Assembly: GCA_036274495.1 (NCBI GenBank)
Contig: DASUFP010000061.1
Coordinates: forward strand, 1-24,064
Direction: 5' to 3'
DNA length: 24,064 bases
Source: DASUFP01 sp036274495
Lineage (GTDB): Bacteria > Bacteroidota > Bacteroidia > AKYH767-A > OLB10
Shown: one piece after another, positions 1-8,452 of the stretch
Layout of the letters: the number at the start of each line of letters is the position of its first letter
Numbering within the stretch: position 1 is the first letter of the stretch
Notes under the pieces: model-generated
Databases searched by the model: none
What the model was told of the DNA's origin: nothing
Seen by the model: the letters and a program-made list of their open reading frames with translations, nothing else
Made by a program: the position numbers and the translations under genes

Positions 1-1
1 G

Positions 2-105
2 GAGAATGGGAGAATGGGAGAATGGGAGAATGGGAGAATTGGAGTATTAGGGAATTAGGGAATGGGGGAATGAGAGAATTAGAGAATGGAAAAATGAAAG
101 AATGA
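2..105. repeat. 8-bp minisatellite, about 13 units
   Basis: Positions 2-105 divide cleanly into thirteen 8-bp units with consensus GAGAATGG. The first four are identical and later units drift (GGGAATTA, AAGAATGA). I see no gene in positions 1-334. Positions 209-328 are an open frame without a start codon and may be a gene remnant. The tract resembles slipped-strand-generated intergenic repeats; no function is evident. Confidence 0.85.
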
Positions 106-334
106 GGAGAGGTGAAAATTGTTGTTGGGTGGGTGTTTGGAGCGTTGCAGGGAGGTGTTGAAAAGTAATTTAGTTGTGTAGAGGGGTGTTGGAATTAAAC
201 TATTATAAATCAAAATAATACAAATAAAAAGCCGATTTTCTAAACTTATTGAAAAAGGGGCCGTAAAAGGGATACTTGTATATCCGGATGTTGATGCAAC
301 TACATCGGGAAACAAGAAAAAAATATAGGTTCAG

Positions 335-1669
335 ATGTTAAAGTTTAAGCAAGTTCAGAAGCTGCGGATCTCTATGAGGGCGTTGCTGGTTTCTGTTGGC
401 AGCATTTTGTTGGTTTCGTTGCTGGTGTACCTGCTTCCTTCGGGACTGGTGTTAACTCCCGGAAGGTCGGATGCGGCTATCGGTAATGCGCCTACGCTCA
501 GTTTTATGAATCCTACGCTGATAAGCGGTACTGCCGGAGATGTGAATGCAGTCTATCTTTTTCCGGATGTGACTTCAGGTGTCGATGCCCATGTAACTCT
601 GGTGAGCAAATACAACAGCGCCTCGCTCACCGATATCGACCAGCTTAGTTCGAGCACCGGGTACGATCCCGCCTTTCAGCCGATCATCGGCCTTACCGCC
701 GGTACCAACGGCTCTCCCAAAACATCGTACATCAACTGGAGCATTCAGTTTAAAAAGGCCGGCACCAACATCGATACAACCTTCCAGGATCTCTCGGCAA
801 CCATTCTCGATGTTGACGGCACCTCATCGCTTAACGAAACCATTAAAGTGTACAATGCCGACAGCTACTCCATTGACCCGGTAGCAGGAACGGCGCTAAC
901 CATCTCCGTCGATTCAAATTCCGTATCGGCGCTTTCACCTGCCGTTACCTACAACGCTATCGACTCCGCCAACAAAACCGTAATGTTTCAGGTAAACTTT
1001 ACCAATGTAAATACCATCAGCATTACCACCGGCGGCATTAACAAAAGCAGTTTTATTTCGCGGCAGTCGAGTGTCTATTTTAAACCCTTTTTCAGCAATT
1101 CCATCCCCCTGCCTGTTGAGCTGACATCCTTTACCGCCCAATACAAACACCAAAAGGTGGTCTGCAACTGGAGCACACAGTCGGAGGTGAACAACGACTA
1201 CTTTACCCTGGAGCGCTCTCCGGATGCAGAAGCATTTGAGGAACTCTCCCGCATCACCGGTAACGGTACCAGCTCTTCGGCGCACAGCTACAGCTATACC
1301 GACGAAGATCCCCTCGGAGGAACCTCCTATTACCGGCTTAGCCAGACCGACTACGACGGACACAGGGAATACTTTAGAACAGTGGCGGTAACGGCTGCTC
1401 CGCGCGACGAAAAAACGCTCATCATAACACCCAATCCGTTTACCAACAGCTTTCAGGTGTTGTTTGAAGCGCCGCAATTTACCGAAGTCACTATTATGGT
1501 GCTGTCGGAGAGAGGCAGGGTCCTTTTCCACGATAAGATGCAGGCTTTTAAAGGCATTAACGGCTATACCTTTTCACAACCCGACCGGTTGCCTGTCGGC
1601 ACCTGTTTACTCAAAATAACAGGAAACAACATCAGTTACCCGGCGGCTAAGCTGCTGAAAAGAGGGTAA
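335..1669 (+). CDS. Secreted/cell-surface protein with T9SS type A sorting domain
   Basis: This 444-aa protein starts at the ATG at 335, giving a basic N-terminus and a hydrophobic segment (about residues 14-36) that serves as signal peptide. Residues about 50-250 are a Ser/Thr/Asn-rich beta-type region that I cannot assign. From about residue 255 comes the linker common in Bacteroidota secreted proteins (LPVELTSFTA, then NNDYFTLERS, then SYYRLSQTDYDG). The C-terminal ~80 residues form a T9SS type A sorting domain (ITPNPFTNSF ... LPVGTCLLKITG). It should be exported by Sec, cross the outer membrane by the type IX machinery and be anchored or released. It converges with the next gene, only 47 bp away. 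Its substrate or partner is unknown. Confidence 0.9.
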   Translation: MLKFKQVQKLRISMRALLVSVGSILLVSLLVYLLPSGLVLTPGRSDAAIGNAPTLSFMNPTLISGTAGDVNAVYLFPDVTSGVDAHVTLVSKYNSASLTDIDQLSSSTGYDPAFQPIIGLTAGTNGSPKTSYINWSIQFKKAGTNIDTTFQDLSATILDVDGTSSLNETIKVYNADSYSIDPVAGTALTISVDSNSVSALSPAVTYNAIDSANKTVMFQVNFTNVNTISITTGGINKSSFISRQSSVYFKPFFSNSIPLPVELTSFTAQYKHQKVVCNWSTQSEVNNDYFTLERSPDAEAFEELSRITGNGTSSSAHSYSYTDEDPLGGTSYYRLSQTDYDGHREYFRTVAVTAAPRDEKTLIITPNPFTNSFQVLFEAPQFTEVTIMVLSERGRVLFHDKMQAFKGINGYTFSQPDRLPVGTCLLKITGNNISYPAAKLLKRG

Positions 1670-1716
1670 GGGAGCGGTGTTGCTTTTTTTTATTTTCTTA
1701 AAGTTTCGGTAGTTCA

Positions 1717-3369
1717 CTATTCGGTTACGGCAATTGTTTTGTACTGCACACCTTTATCGCCGACGGCTTTAACAAGATATATACCGGGGTGGTCTATATG
1801 CACCTGCAGCTGCTGCAACTGCCTTACCTGTTTTTCATAAACAGTTTGTCCGTTGATGTTGAGGATGCTCACCCGGGAATAGTCGCCGTTGAGGAGCAGG
1901 GTTATCTCTCCGGAGGAGGGGTTGGGAAAGACACGGAGCCGGTCGCGGTTTGCGTATTCTGCCATGCCAACACCGGTACCATATCCGAGTTTGGCGACAA
2001 AAACATCTTCGTTTCCGGTTAACTGCAAGGTGTCGTTACCCACAATAAACGGGTTTGTTACAAAATCGCCGCCGATATAAACAGATCCGTTTGGTCCGAT
2101 GGCCATACCGCTATAGTCATCACCGCCGCTTGACATGGACAGCGCAAAAAGCGTGTGACCCGCCGAATCGTATTTGGCAATAAACAGCGGATCAATTCCT
2201 GCCGGGTAGGGTAAACTAACCGAATCAATACTCATTGCGGCATCCATCTGTCCATTGACATAGATGCCAAAATCAACATCCATATCAATGTTTAAAGTGT
2301 TACCGCCGGATATCGGGACGGCCCATACCACACTACCGACTGAGTCATATTTCGCGATAAACGAATTAGGGACACCCGCTACAAGATAAAAGTTATAGGA
2401 ATCAAACCAGATCTGTTGGGATTGAAATTTACCACAGACATAAGTGAAATCTGTACCCTGATTGATGACACAGCGGCCCTCTTCGTTGCCGAATCCACCG
2501 GCTCTGCTGGCCCATATATGGTTTCCGGAAGCATCAAATTTTGCAACATATATATCATAGCTGGATGGGTTGTTATTGAACAGCGTGTCGGTGCCGAAAA
2601 TGATAATTGCAGATCTGAACGAACCGGTAATTGCAAATGTGTTCGTGGCAGTGTTGTAGCCGATCGAAAAAACATAGTCCGATGATGTACCACCTGCTGA
2701 TTTGGCCCAGATAACATTACCGGCTGCGTCGTACTTAACTATAAATATATCAATACCACCCTCACTTGTAAGTGAATCGTTACCAAATGTTACAGGGTTG
2801 TTACTATAAAAGTACCCGGTTACAAATACATTTCCGTTTGTATCGCACGCTAATCCGGTGCCATATGCCGTTACACCAGATGAACTATTTGCCCATAAAA
2901 ACGTTCCTGAGGAGTCAAATTTTACAATAAACACCTGTTGCATTACCGGCTGAGCCTGACCAAAAATTGTATCGGAGCCAAATGCCATGAAACCTCCCGA
3001 AAAATAGCCTGTGAGGTAAACGTTACCATCCATATCTGTTTTGATGTCGTTTACAGCGGAACTGGTAACGCCCGTTGCATTCCGTGCCCATAAAACAGTT
3101 CCGGAGGAATCGTATTTAGCAACAAATATGGATGTATTTATATTGGTGGTAATACTGGGATAAAGGGTGAAGGCGCCAAATGTAATGGAGGAGTCCTTAA
3201 AATAACCTGTTACAAATGCGTTACCCCATACATCCGTTGCAATATCAGTTCCCTCACCCAGTCCGTTCGAATTGGCACACGTGGCACTTTTGGTCCATTG
3301 CCATGTTGGAACCTGCGCCTGAATGTTTGAAAAACAGAGCAGCATACAGAGGGTTATTGTGTTTTTCAT
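1717..3369 (-). CDS. SBBP-type beta-propeller protein with T9SS type A sorting domain
   Basis: I use the ATG at 3369 (MKNTITLCMLLCFS), which gives 550 aa with a clean signal peptide ending at QAQ; the reading frame extends two codons further to a TTG. The body carries repeated units of the form 'DxxGNxFVTGYF ... FxxDTL ... FIVKYDSSGTxLWA', the hallmark of SBBP/beta-propeller repeats, about seven copies. The last ~80 residues are a T9SS type A domain with LRVFPNPSSGEITLLLNGDY and a terminal PGIYLVKAV strand. It is a paralogue of the downstream gene at 3461-5146. Such proteins are surface-exposed; the ligand is unknown. Confidence 0.9.
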   Translation of the reverse strand: MKNTITLCMLLCFSNIQAQVPTWQWTKSATCANSNGLGEGTDIATDVWGNAFVTGYFKDSSITFGAFTLYPSITTNINTSIFVAKYDSSGTVLWARNATGVTSSAVNDIKTDMDGNVYLTGYFSGGFMAFGSDTIFGQAQPVMQQVFIVKFDSSGTFLWANSSSGVTAYGTGLACDTNGNVFVTGYFYSNNPVTFGNDSLTSEGGIDIFIVKYDAAGNVIWAKSAGGTSSDYVFSIGYNTATNTFAITGSFRSAIIIFGTDTLFNNNPSSYDIYVAKFDASGNHIWASRAGGFGNEEGRCVINQGTDFTYVCGKFQSQQIWFDSYNFYLVAGVPNSFIAKYDSVGSVVWAVPISGGNTLNIDMDVDFGIYVNGQMDAAMSIDSVSLPYPAGIDPLFIAKYDSAGHTLFALSMSSGGDDYSGMAIGPNGSVYIGGDFVTNPFIVGNDTLQLTGNEDVFVAKLGYGTGVGMAEYANRDRLRVFPNPSSGEITLLLNGDYSRVSILNINGQTVYEKQVRQLQQLQVHIDHPGIYLVKAVGDKGVQYKTIAVTE

Positions 3370-3460
3370 ATTCAAAAGGTAGAAAAAGGTAAACGTTTAT
3401 ATGCTGATGGTTAAAAGTGAATAGGGTAATTAGTTATTTCCTCAGCACCTTCATGCCACG

Positions 3461-5146
3461 CTATTCGGTAATTGCAATGGTTTTATACTGCACACGTTTT
3501 TCTCCTATGGCTTTAACGAGATACATTCCGGGGTGATTGATCTGCACCAGTAGTTGCTGCAGCTGTTGCACCGGTTCCTCAAAAACCAGCCGGCCGTCCA
3601 TATCGAAGATGCTTACGTACAAATAGTCGCCGTTGAGCAGCAGGGTTATCTCTCCGGAGGAGGGGTTGGGAAAGACCTTCAAACCCGGATCATCCGAAAG
3701 GGTTGACTGCACCGAAAGCGCAGGCGGGGTAAACCGGGCCACATAGGCCGTACCTCCCGTTCCCGGCGGATCCACATAGCTCACGCCGTTGAATACAATG
3801 GTATTGATAAAGCTTCCGCCCTGGATAACGTTGTTGTTCGCATCACGGGTAATTGTATTCGGATACATGGTGCCGGAGGTGAGCACGGGAGTTATGCCTT
3901 GCACCACACCGGCGCCCGAAAACTGCGCGATGAACTTCTTGTATCCGGTGTACAGCACGGTATCGACCAGAATAGTTCCGAGATCCGATATATCCAGCAG
4001 GTACACACCGCCTTGTCCGTCGCGCGCCAGTGACACGGGCAAATCGTTATCGCCCGAACTGATTCGGCGCCCCCACTGCGGAAATCCCGCATTTGAATAG
4101 TGGGCCACAAAGGCATCATCTGTCTGGCCGGTTGCATCGGCATTTGTGAGCGAGTTACCCAATTGTATGGAGTTGGTGAATGTTCCGGAGAGGAAAAAAT
4201 CACCGCCGGGGTTTACCGCAATTACTTGCGCCGTTTCGCCCGCCGTTGTTCCGGTTTTATGCGCATATAACAGCGTACCCGAAGGGCTGTATTTGCATAC
4301 AAAAATATCGCCCAGGTAGGGCCCCTGGTTGTTGGAACTTTGCAGCATCAGCGGCGAACCGGAGAAGTAGAGTGTGGGAGCCCAGAAGGCTCCGCACAAA
4401 TAAATATTATCCAGCGAGTCAACGCCAATATCATTCACCCCGCAGAGGTTGCCGAGCCCCTGATCGGTATACAGCTGTTGTCCCCATAATACGTTGCCGG
4501 TATTGCTGAACTTAAAGAGGTAGAGCATATCCGTGTGCAGATTGGCATCCTGCAATACCACATTTCCGAACTGAAGGGTAGCGGGAACAGTACCTACAAC
4601 CAGGTATCCGATGATAATGGCATTTCCCTGGCTGTCGGTTGCCACGCCGTGTGTTATTTCGGAGCCGTTGCCCGTGCCTGACAAAGCCCACAGCGCGTGA
4701 CCGGAAGTATCGAAATAGGCGATGTAGTTATCGCGGGCACTCTGGTGTACCAGTGTAATGGTATCCAGCACCACAATGCTGTCGTCAAAGGTTCCGGTAA
4801 CGTATAAATGATCGTTGTTGCTTAGCGCCAGGTAAAGAAACTCTTCGTTGCCGGGACCGTAAATGGGTGTTACCCACAGCGGATTACCGGCGGCATCAAA
4901 CTTTGCCACAAACGCATTTCGGGAACTGTTAGGCGGATAAACGGTAACCAGGCTGCCGAAGGTAAGGGTATCGTAACAGGTGCCTGCAGCGTAAATATTA
5001 CCCTGGCTGTCGGTAACAACATCCAGCACTCTCGAATCATTAGAGTAGGTGCAGTAGCCGGGCGTGAGCCAGTCGGGTACCAGCGGCTGTGCAGGCAGTG
5101 TTGCCGGCAGTATAAAAAACAATATTACGGCTATACGTTTTTTCAA
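3461..5146 (-). CDS. SBBP-type beta-propeller protein with T9SS type A domain (TTG start)
   Basis: This is a 561-aa paralogue of the gene at 1717-3369, with an N-terminal signal peptide (KKRIAVILFFILPATLPAQP), repeated 'DSQGNIYAAGTCYD / FVAKFDAAGNPLW' units, and a C-terminal T9SS type A domain almost the same as its neighbour's. The only in-frame start that keeps the signal peptide is TTG at 5146; an in-frame TGA lies 21 bp upstream and no ATG intervenes. A TATCTTTAC box at 5165-5173 would place transcription start about 10 bases before this TTG, supporting the choice. The propeller bodies of the two paralogues have diverged far more than the sorting modules. Confidence 0.88.
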   Translation of the reverse strand: MKKRIAVILFFILPATLPAQPLVPDWLTPGYCTYSNDSRVLDVVTDSQGNIYAAGTCYDTLTFGSLVTVYPPNSSRNAFVAKFDAAGNPLWVTPIYGPGNEEFLYLALSNNDHLYVTGTFDDSIVVLDTITLVHQSARDNYIAYFDTSGHALWALSGTGNGSEITHGVATDSQGNAIIIGYLVVGTVPATLQFGNVVLQDANLHTDMLYLFKFSNTGNVLWGQQLYTDQGLGNLCGVNDIGVDSLDNIYLCGAFWAPTLYFSGSPLMLQSSNNQGPYLGDIFVCKYSPSGTLLYAHKTGTTAGETAQVIAVNPGGDFFLSGTFTNSIQLGNSLTNADATGQTDDAFVAHYSNAGFPQWGRRISSGDNDLPVSLARDGQGGVYLLDISDLGTILVDTVLYTGYKKFIAQFSGAGVVQGITPVLTSGTMYPNTITRDANNNVIQGGSFINTIVFNGVSYVDPPGTGGTAYVARFTPPALSVQSTLSDDPGLKVFPNPSSGEITLLLNGDYLYVSIFDMDGRLVFEEPVQQLQQLLVQINHPGMYLVKAIGEKRVQYKTIAITE

Positions 5147-5164
5147 AACCGGTAATGCTGATCA

Positions 5165-5173
5165 GTAAAGATA
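5165..5173 (-). promoter_or_regulatory. Bacteroidota -7 box (TATCTTTAC)
   Basis: On the - strand this reads TATCTTTAC, one base from the Bacteroidota -7 consensus TAnnTTTG followed by C. It sits about 19 bases before the TTG start at 5146. I see no good TTG -33 element at the expected distance, so confidence is modest. The identical 9-mer precedes the T9SS gene at 20125. Confidence 0.4.
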
Positions 5174-5186
5174 GCATTCCTTCCGG

Positions 5187-6497
5187 TTAACCGGGAATAT
5201 CTTTCTGGTAGTATTTAGCCCATCCGTTGTTAATGGAAAAGACAAGCTGTTTGCCTATTACTTTCTCCATCCACAGAGGTACAAAAAAATGGCGGTCGGC
5301 TCTGAAGTAGTCGTAGTAGTGGTGATCGGTCTGCCGGGTGGTGTCGTACGCATGGCGGGCGGCAAAGTGGCCGCAAAAGGTGGCCCATGGCAGTCCCACG
5401 CACCCCAGCACAAAGTGGAGCCAGGGGGCGGCATCGTCTTTTACAATAGTGGGCAGGAGATCCCTGGTGGTGTCGATTCTTCCGGGCCAGTACTGGATAA
5501 ATTTCAGGTCGCGCAGCCGGGGGAAATTCTTTTTGAAATGGCGGATGACCTTGTCGATGACGCGCGACGAATTCACATCCGATTTCGAAAAGGTAGTGAG
5601 CATATCGCCGCCGCCCAGTAAAATTCTGTTGTCGCCTGTCAGGCGGAAGTAGCTGTACACAAGAGTGGAGTCCCAGCACTGAAACCTTTCATCGGGAAAG
5701 ATTGAGGCCACCAGCCGGTCGTCGAGCGGTTCGCTTATCGAGAGAAAAGTTTGTGCATGGTAAATATTGTCGGCAAAGTGGCTCAGCTTTTTTTCGATTT
5801 TATCGGCACAAAAAATAATCTGATCGGCGGTAACGGACCCCAGGTGTGTTTTGGCGCAATGGTCGCTTACCGACAATACTTCGGTAGCCTCGTAAAGGGC
5901 AATGCCGTTTTCGAGTAGTACCTGTTTTAATCCCTGGCAATAGAGGAGGGCATCTACGCCGTAGGTGTTCTTGTAGCGCACCCCTCCCGAGAAGGCATCG
6001 GTACCTATTACCTTGCGCAATGCTTCGCTGTCGTAATGTGTCTGCTCAAAGCCCAGCTGCTGCCGCGACTGCATCTCGTCCCTAACCGCCTCGCGGCCGC
6101 TGTTGCCGATACCCAGAAAGAGGCTGTCCTGTGTCTGAAAGTCGCAGGCAATGTTGTGGTTCACAATAGCTGTTTTCATCCGTTCGATACCGTTAACCGG
6201 GACGCTCCACAGGTCTTTGGCCCCTTTGGTACCGAACCGGCGGATGAGCTGTGAGAGTTCCAGTTCGCTGTCGGGTGTCAGAAAACCGGCACTCTTGCCC
6301 GATGAACTCCCGCCGCAGATATTTTTTTCGAGTACGACAACTTTGAGTCCCTTGCCTATGAAATACAACGCTGCAGAGAGTCCCGCCGCTCCGGCTCCTA
6401 CAATGAGTACATCGGCGCGGATGTCGCCGGTAAGTGGTGGTTGTACCGGTGCTTCAATACCCAGCAGAGTGGTAAACCACCAGTTTTGTAAAATCAT
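5187..6497 (-). CDS. FAD-dependent oxidoreductase, DAO family
   Basis: I start at the ATG at 6497 (MILQNWWFTTLLG), giving 436 aa; the frame extends upstream to a TTG at 6545 but adds residues atypical of the family. A GxGxxG dinucleotide-binding motif lies at residues 34-39 (VGAGAAGLSAAL) with the acidic end of strand 2 at E57 (VVVLEKN), followed by a GGSSSGKSAGF segment typical of DAO enzymes. The N-terminal WW and central pattern resemble gamma-glutamylputrescine oxidase/D-amino-acid dehydrogenase relatives (PuuB/DadA group). It should oxidise an amine or amino acid using FAD; the exact substrate cannot be read from the sequence. It lies 111 bp downstream of the PEP mutase-like gene and 40 bp upstream of the propeller gene, all on the same strand. 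Confidence 0.85.
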   Translation of the reverse strand: MILQNWWFTTLLGIEAPVQPPLTGDIRADVLIVGAGAAGLSAALYFIGKGLKVVVLEKNICGGSSSGKSAGFLTPDSELELSQLIRRFGTKGAKDLWSVPVNGIERMKTAIVNHNIACDFQTQDSLFLGIGNSGREAVRDEMQSRQQLGFEQTHYDSEALRKVIGTDAFSGGVRYKNTYGVDALLYCQGLKQVLLENGIALYEATEVLSVSDHCAKTHLGSVTADQIIFCADKIEKKLSHFADNIYHAQTFLSISEPLDDRLVASIFPDERFQCWDSTLVYSYFRLTGDNRILLGGGDMLTTFSKSDVNSSRVIDKVIRHFKKNFPRLRDLKFIQYWPGRIDTTRDLLPTIVKDDAAPWLHFVLGCVGLPWATFCGHFAARHAYDTTRQTDHHYYDYFRADRHFFVPLWMEKVIGKQLVFSINNGWAKYYQKDIPG

Positions 6498-6608
6498 ATA
6501 TGCGAAACTACATAATCCTGCTGTTACGGTACAGCTCTTCAGCAATGAGCAGTGATGACAGGCATCATCAAAAAAAGTCGTGTAGTTGCTAAAACTGCCG
6601 TCAGCTTT

Positions 6609-7478
6609 TCATCCGGCCTGACCGGTAGCCATCTTATAGGCCAGCGTTGTCTCGCCGATGGGCAGTACCGATTCGGACAACAGCGAGTAGGTGCCGTCTG
6701 CTTTTATTTCGGCGGCAATTTTTCTGACGAGTGCAAGGGTTGCTTTCATCACACTCGAACCGAGGCTGAGGCGTGCCACGCCCATCTCCGTAAGTTCAGC
6801 AGTTGTTGGGGGCAGTCCGCCGCCGTTGGAAGGGTTGCAGAGGATATTAACGGGTGCATCGATTTCCTTCACCAGTGTGCTGATGGTCTCCTTATCGGTG
6901 ACGGGCTGTACAAAGATGCAGTCGGCGCCTGCCGCGCGGTAGAGGTTGCCGCGCCGTATCGACTCGGCAAGTTTTTCGCTGTGCGACGCTTTAGAGGTAA
7001 AAAACGAGTCGGTGCGGGTGTTGATCACCAGGTGCAGTCCGAGCGCATTTGACAACGCACGTATTGCGGCTATACGTTCACAAAATACATCCGCATCCAT
7101 CAGCACCGGGCCCATATTCATGCTGTCTTCAATATTGATACCGACCGCGCCGGTGGCAATCAGTTGTGTAACCGAAGCTACCACCTCTTCCGTGGTCCTC
7201 CCGAATCCGGCTTCAAAGTCGACGGTAACGGGCACGTTTACGGCATCCACAACAGCCGTTACCACGCGGAGCAGTTCCGGCAGCTGAATGTTTTCACAAT
7301 CGGGGTATCCCAGTGCTGCCGCCACGCCCATGCTGGTAGTGGCCACCGCTTTGTAGCCGCAGGCTTCAATCAGCCTGGCACTTCCCGGATCCCACGCGTT
7401 CACCAGTACCAGCAGTTCCTTATCGTGATGGTATTTCAGGAACCTCTCCGCTTTTTCTTTTTGTTGGGTCGATACCAT
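6609..7478 (-). CDS. Isocitrate lyase/PEP mutase superfamily protein
   Basis: I start at the ATG at 7478 (MVSTQQKEKAERF), giving 289 aa, the usual size; a TTG nine codons upstream is the alternative. Family signatures are NAWDPGSARLIEACGYKA (residues 27-44), VPVTVDFEAGFG with the metal-ligand Asp at 87, GINIEDS with E117-D118, and INTRTDSFF at 152-160. The KKCGH catalytic loop of true isocitrate lyase is absent, so it is not the glyoxylate-cycle enzyme. Members act as C-C or C-P lyases such as 2-methylisocitrate lyase-like or oxaloacetate-acting enzymes; I cannot choose a substrate. It is the host gene directly downstream of cassette array A, whose last attC-like site ends 84 bp before this start. 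Confidence 0.87.
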   Translation of the reverse strand: MVSTQQKEKAERFLKYHHDKELLVLVNAWDPGSARLIEACGYKAVATTSMGVAAALGYPDCENIQLPELLRVVTAVVDAVNVPVTVDFEAGFGRTTEEVVASVTQLIATGAVGINIEDSMNMGPVLMDADVFCERIAAIRALSNALGLHLVINTRTDSFFTSKASHSEKLAESIRRGNLYRAAGADCIFVQPVTDKETISTLVKEIDAPVNILCNPSNGGGLPPTTAELTEMGVARLSLGSSVMKATLALVRKIAAEIKADGTYSLLSESVLPIGETTLAYKMATGQAG

Positions 7479-7561
7479 GTTAAGGGGTGTTTTGAGGGTG
7501 TGCAATGGTTAATGTTTTGGTGGTTTTACTGAAGTGATGAAGATAGTGTTTTGGTTGGTGA

Positions 7562-7686
7562 TAACGGTTCGCGGGTTTAAGAAGTGGCGATTTCGGAGAC
7601 GAAAACTGTCTGCCAGCACTGAACTTGATACGAAGCACAAAGCTTGATTTAACCACTGAACCGCCAATTTCTTGTAGTTGCTGTTA
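7562..7686 (-). other. attC-like site A1 (125-bp core)
   Basis: An imperfect palindrome bounded by TAAC (7562-7565) and GTTA (7683-7686). The left arm (ATAACGG ... AAGAAGTGGCG) pairs with the right arm (CGCCAATTTCTT ... GTTAT). The spacer contains AACTGTCTGCCAGCAC, shared at the same offset with site A2. The core is exactly as long as A2 and one base shorter than A3 and B. It follows the stop codon of the three-Cys gene by about 40 bp, where an attC site belongs on the - strand. Confidence 0.7.
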
Positions 7687-7725
7687 TGGGCTGGGCTTTT
7701 TTCGGTCGATATGTTTTCGTTGTCG

Positions 7726-8451
7726 CTATACACTTGTCTGCAATTGTTGTTCAGGCATTTCGTCATACGTCTTGCCGTTTAAAAGTCTACCGTTTGCTTT
7801 TTTATTTCGTCCGCCCCATTGTTTGAAAAAGAATGCAACTTCTGATTTTTCACATTGATCTTGAATGTCTAAAACCCAGTCAGCGTCCATTGGTCTTGGT
7901 CTGTGTCCACTTTCACCGCCAACAATAACCCAATCAATTTTCTTTAAGTTTAGATTTGGCAATGGACCAATCAAAGGTTCGCAGGATAAAAATTTCACTC
8001 TTGCTTTTGTCTTGCGAAGAAAGTCAATACGTTCTATAACTTTTTCATTTTCCACTGATACGCCCATCCAAATATTATGTGTCCATTTAAGATCTTTGTG
8101 AACCTCAAAAAGTCTCTCTGCTCGTTTAGTAAGAACTTGAAAAACGTGGTTAGGGTTGTCGTTCATTACTTTGAAAACTTTTTTAATAAAATCAAGCGGT
8201 ATATCCTTGTGAAAAAGGTCGCTCATTGAATTTACAAAAACAATCTTAGATGATTTCCAAGTGTATGGTATGTTAAGTTGGTCGGGATGAGTTCTAACTT
8301 TAAAAGCATCTTTGTATTTTTCAACTCCCATTGCTTTAAGTCTTTTAGACATAATTTCTGCGTAGCAGAATTTACATCCGCTTGAAATTTTAGTGCAACC
8401 CGTTGTCGGATTCCAAGTCATTTCAGTCCATTCAATGCTTGATTGTGCCAT
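7726..8451 (-). CDS. Phage Gp37/Gp68-like three-Cys-motif protein (DUF5131), radical-SAM-like
   Basis: This 241-aa protein opens with the family's conserved IEWTEMTWNPTTGC stretch followed by C19-x6-C26-x2-C29 (GCKFCYAE), the three-Cys motif thought to bind an Fe-S cluster as in radical SAM enzymes. Further family segments are FVNSMSDLFH, FQVLTKRAERL, WMGVSVEN, KFLSCEPLIGPL, WVIVGGESG and FFFKQWGG; the length is normal. The start is one base past the stop of tcmP (TGA-A-ATG), so the two are translationally coupled. The family is known from phages and bacterial accessory islands and is repeatedly found beside TcmP; its reaction is not established. It is the last gene of cassette 3, with an attC-like site just after its stop. 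Confidence 0.9.
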   Translation of the reverse strand: MAQSSIEWTEMTWNPTTGCTKISSGCKFCYAEIMSKRLKAMGVEKYKDAFKVRTHPDQLNIPYTWKSSKIVFVNSMSDLFHKDIPLDFIKKVFKVMNDNPNHVFQVLTKRAERLFEVHKDLKWTHNIWMGVSVENEKVIERIDFLRKTKARVKFLSCEPLIGPLPNLNLKKIDWVIVGGESGHRPRPMDADWVLDIQDQCEKSEVAFFFKQWGGRNKKANGRLLNGKTYDEMPEQQLQTSV

Positions 8452-8452
8452 T

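Noticed and set aside
209..328. Open + strand frame ending ...GILVYPDVDATTSGNKKKI just before the first gene
   Set aside because: The peptide looks protein-like, but there is no start codon in frame and an in-frame TAA precedes it. At best a gene remnant; not called.
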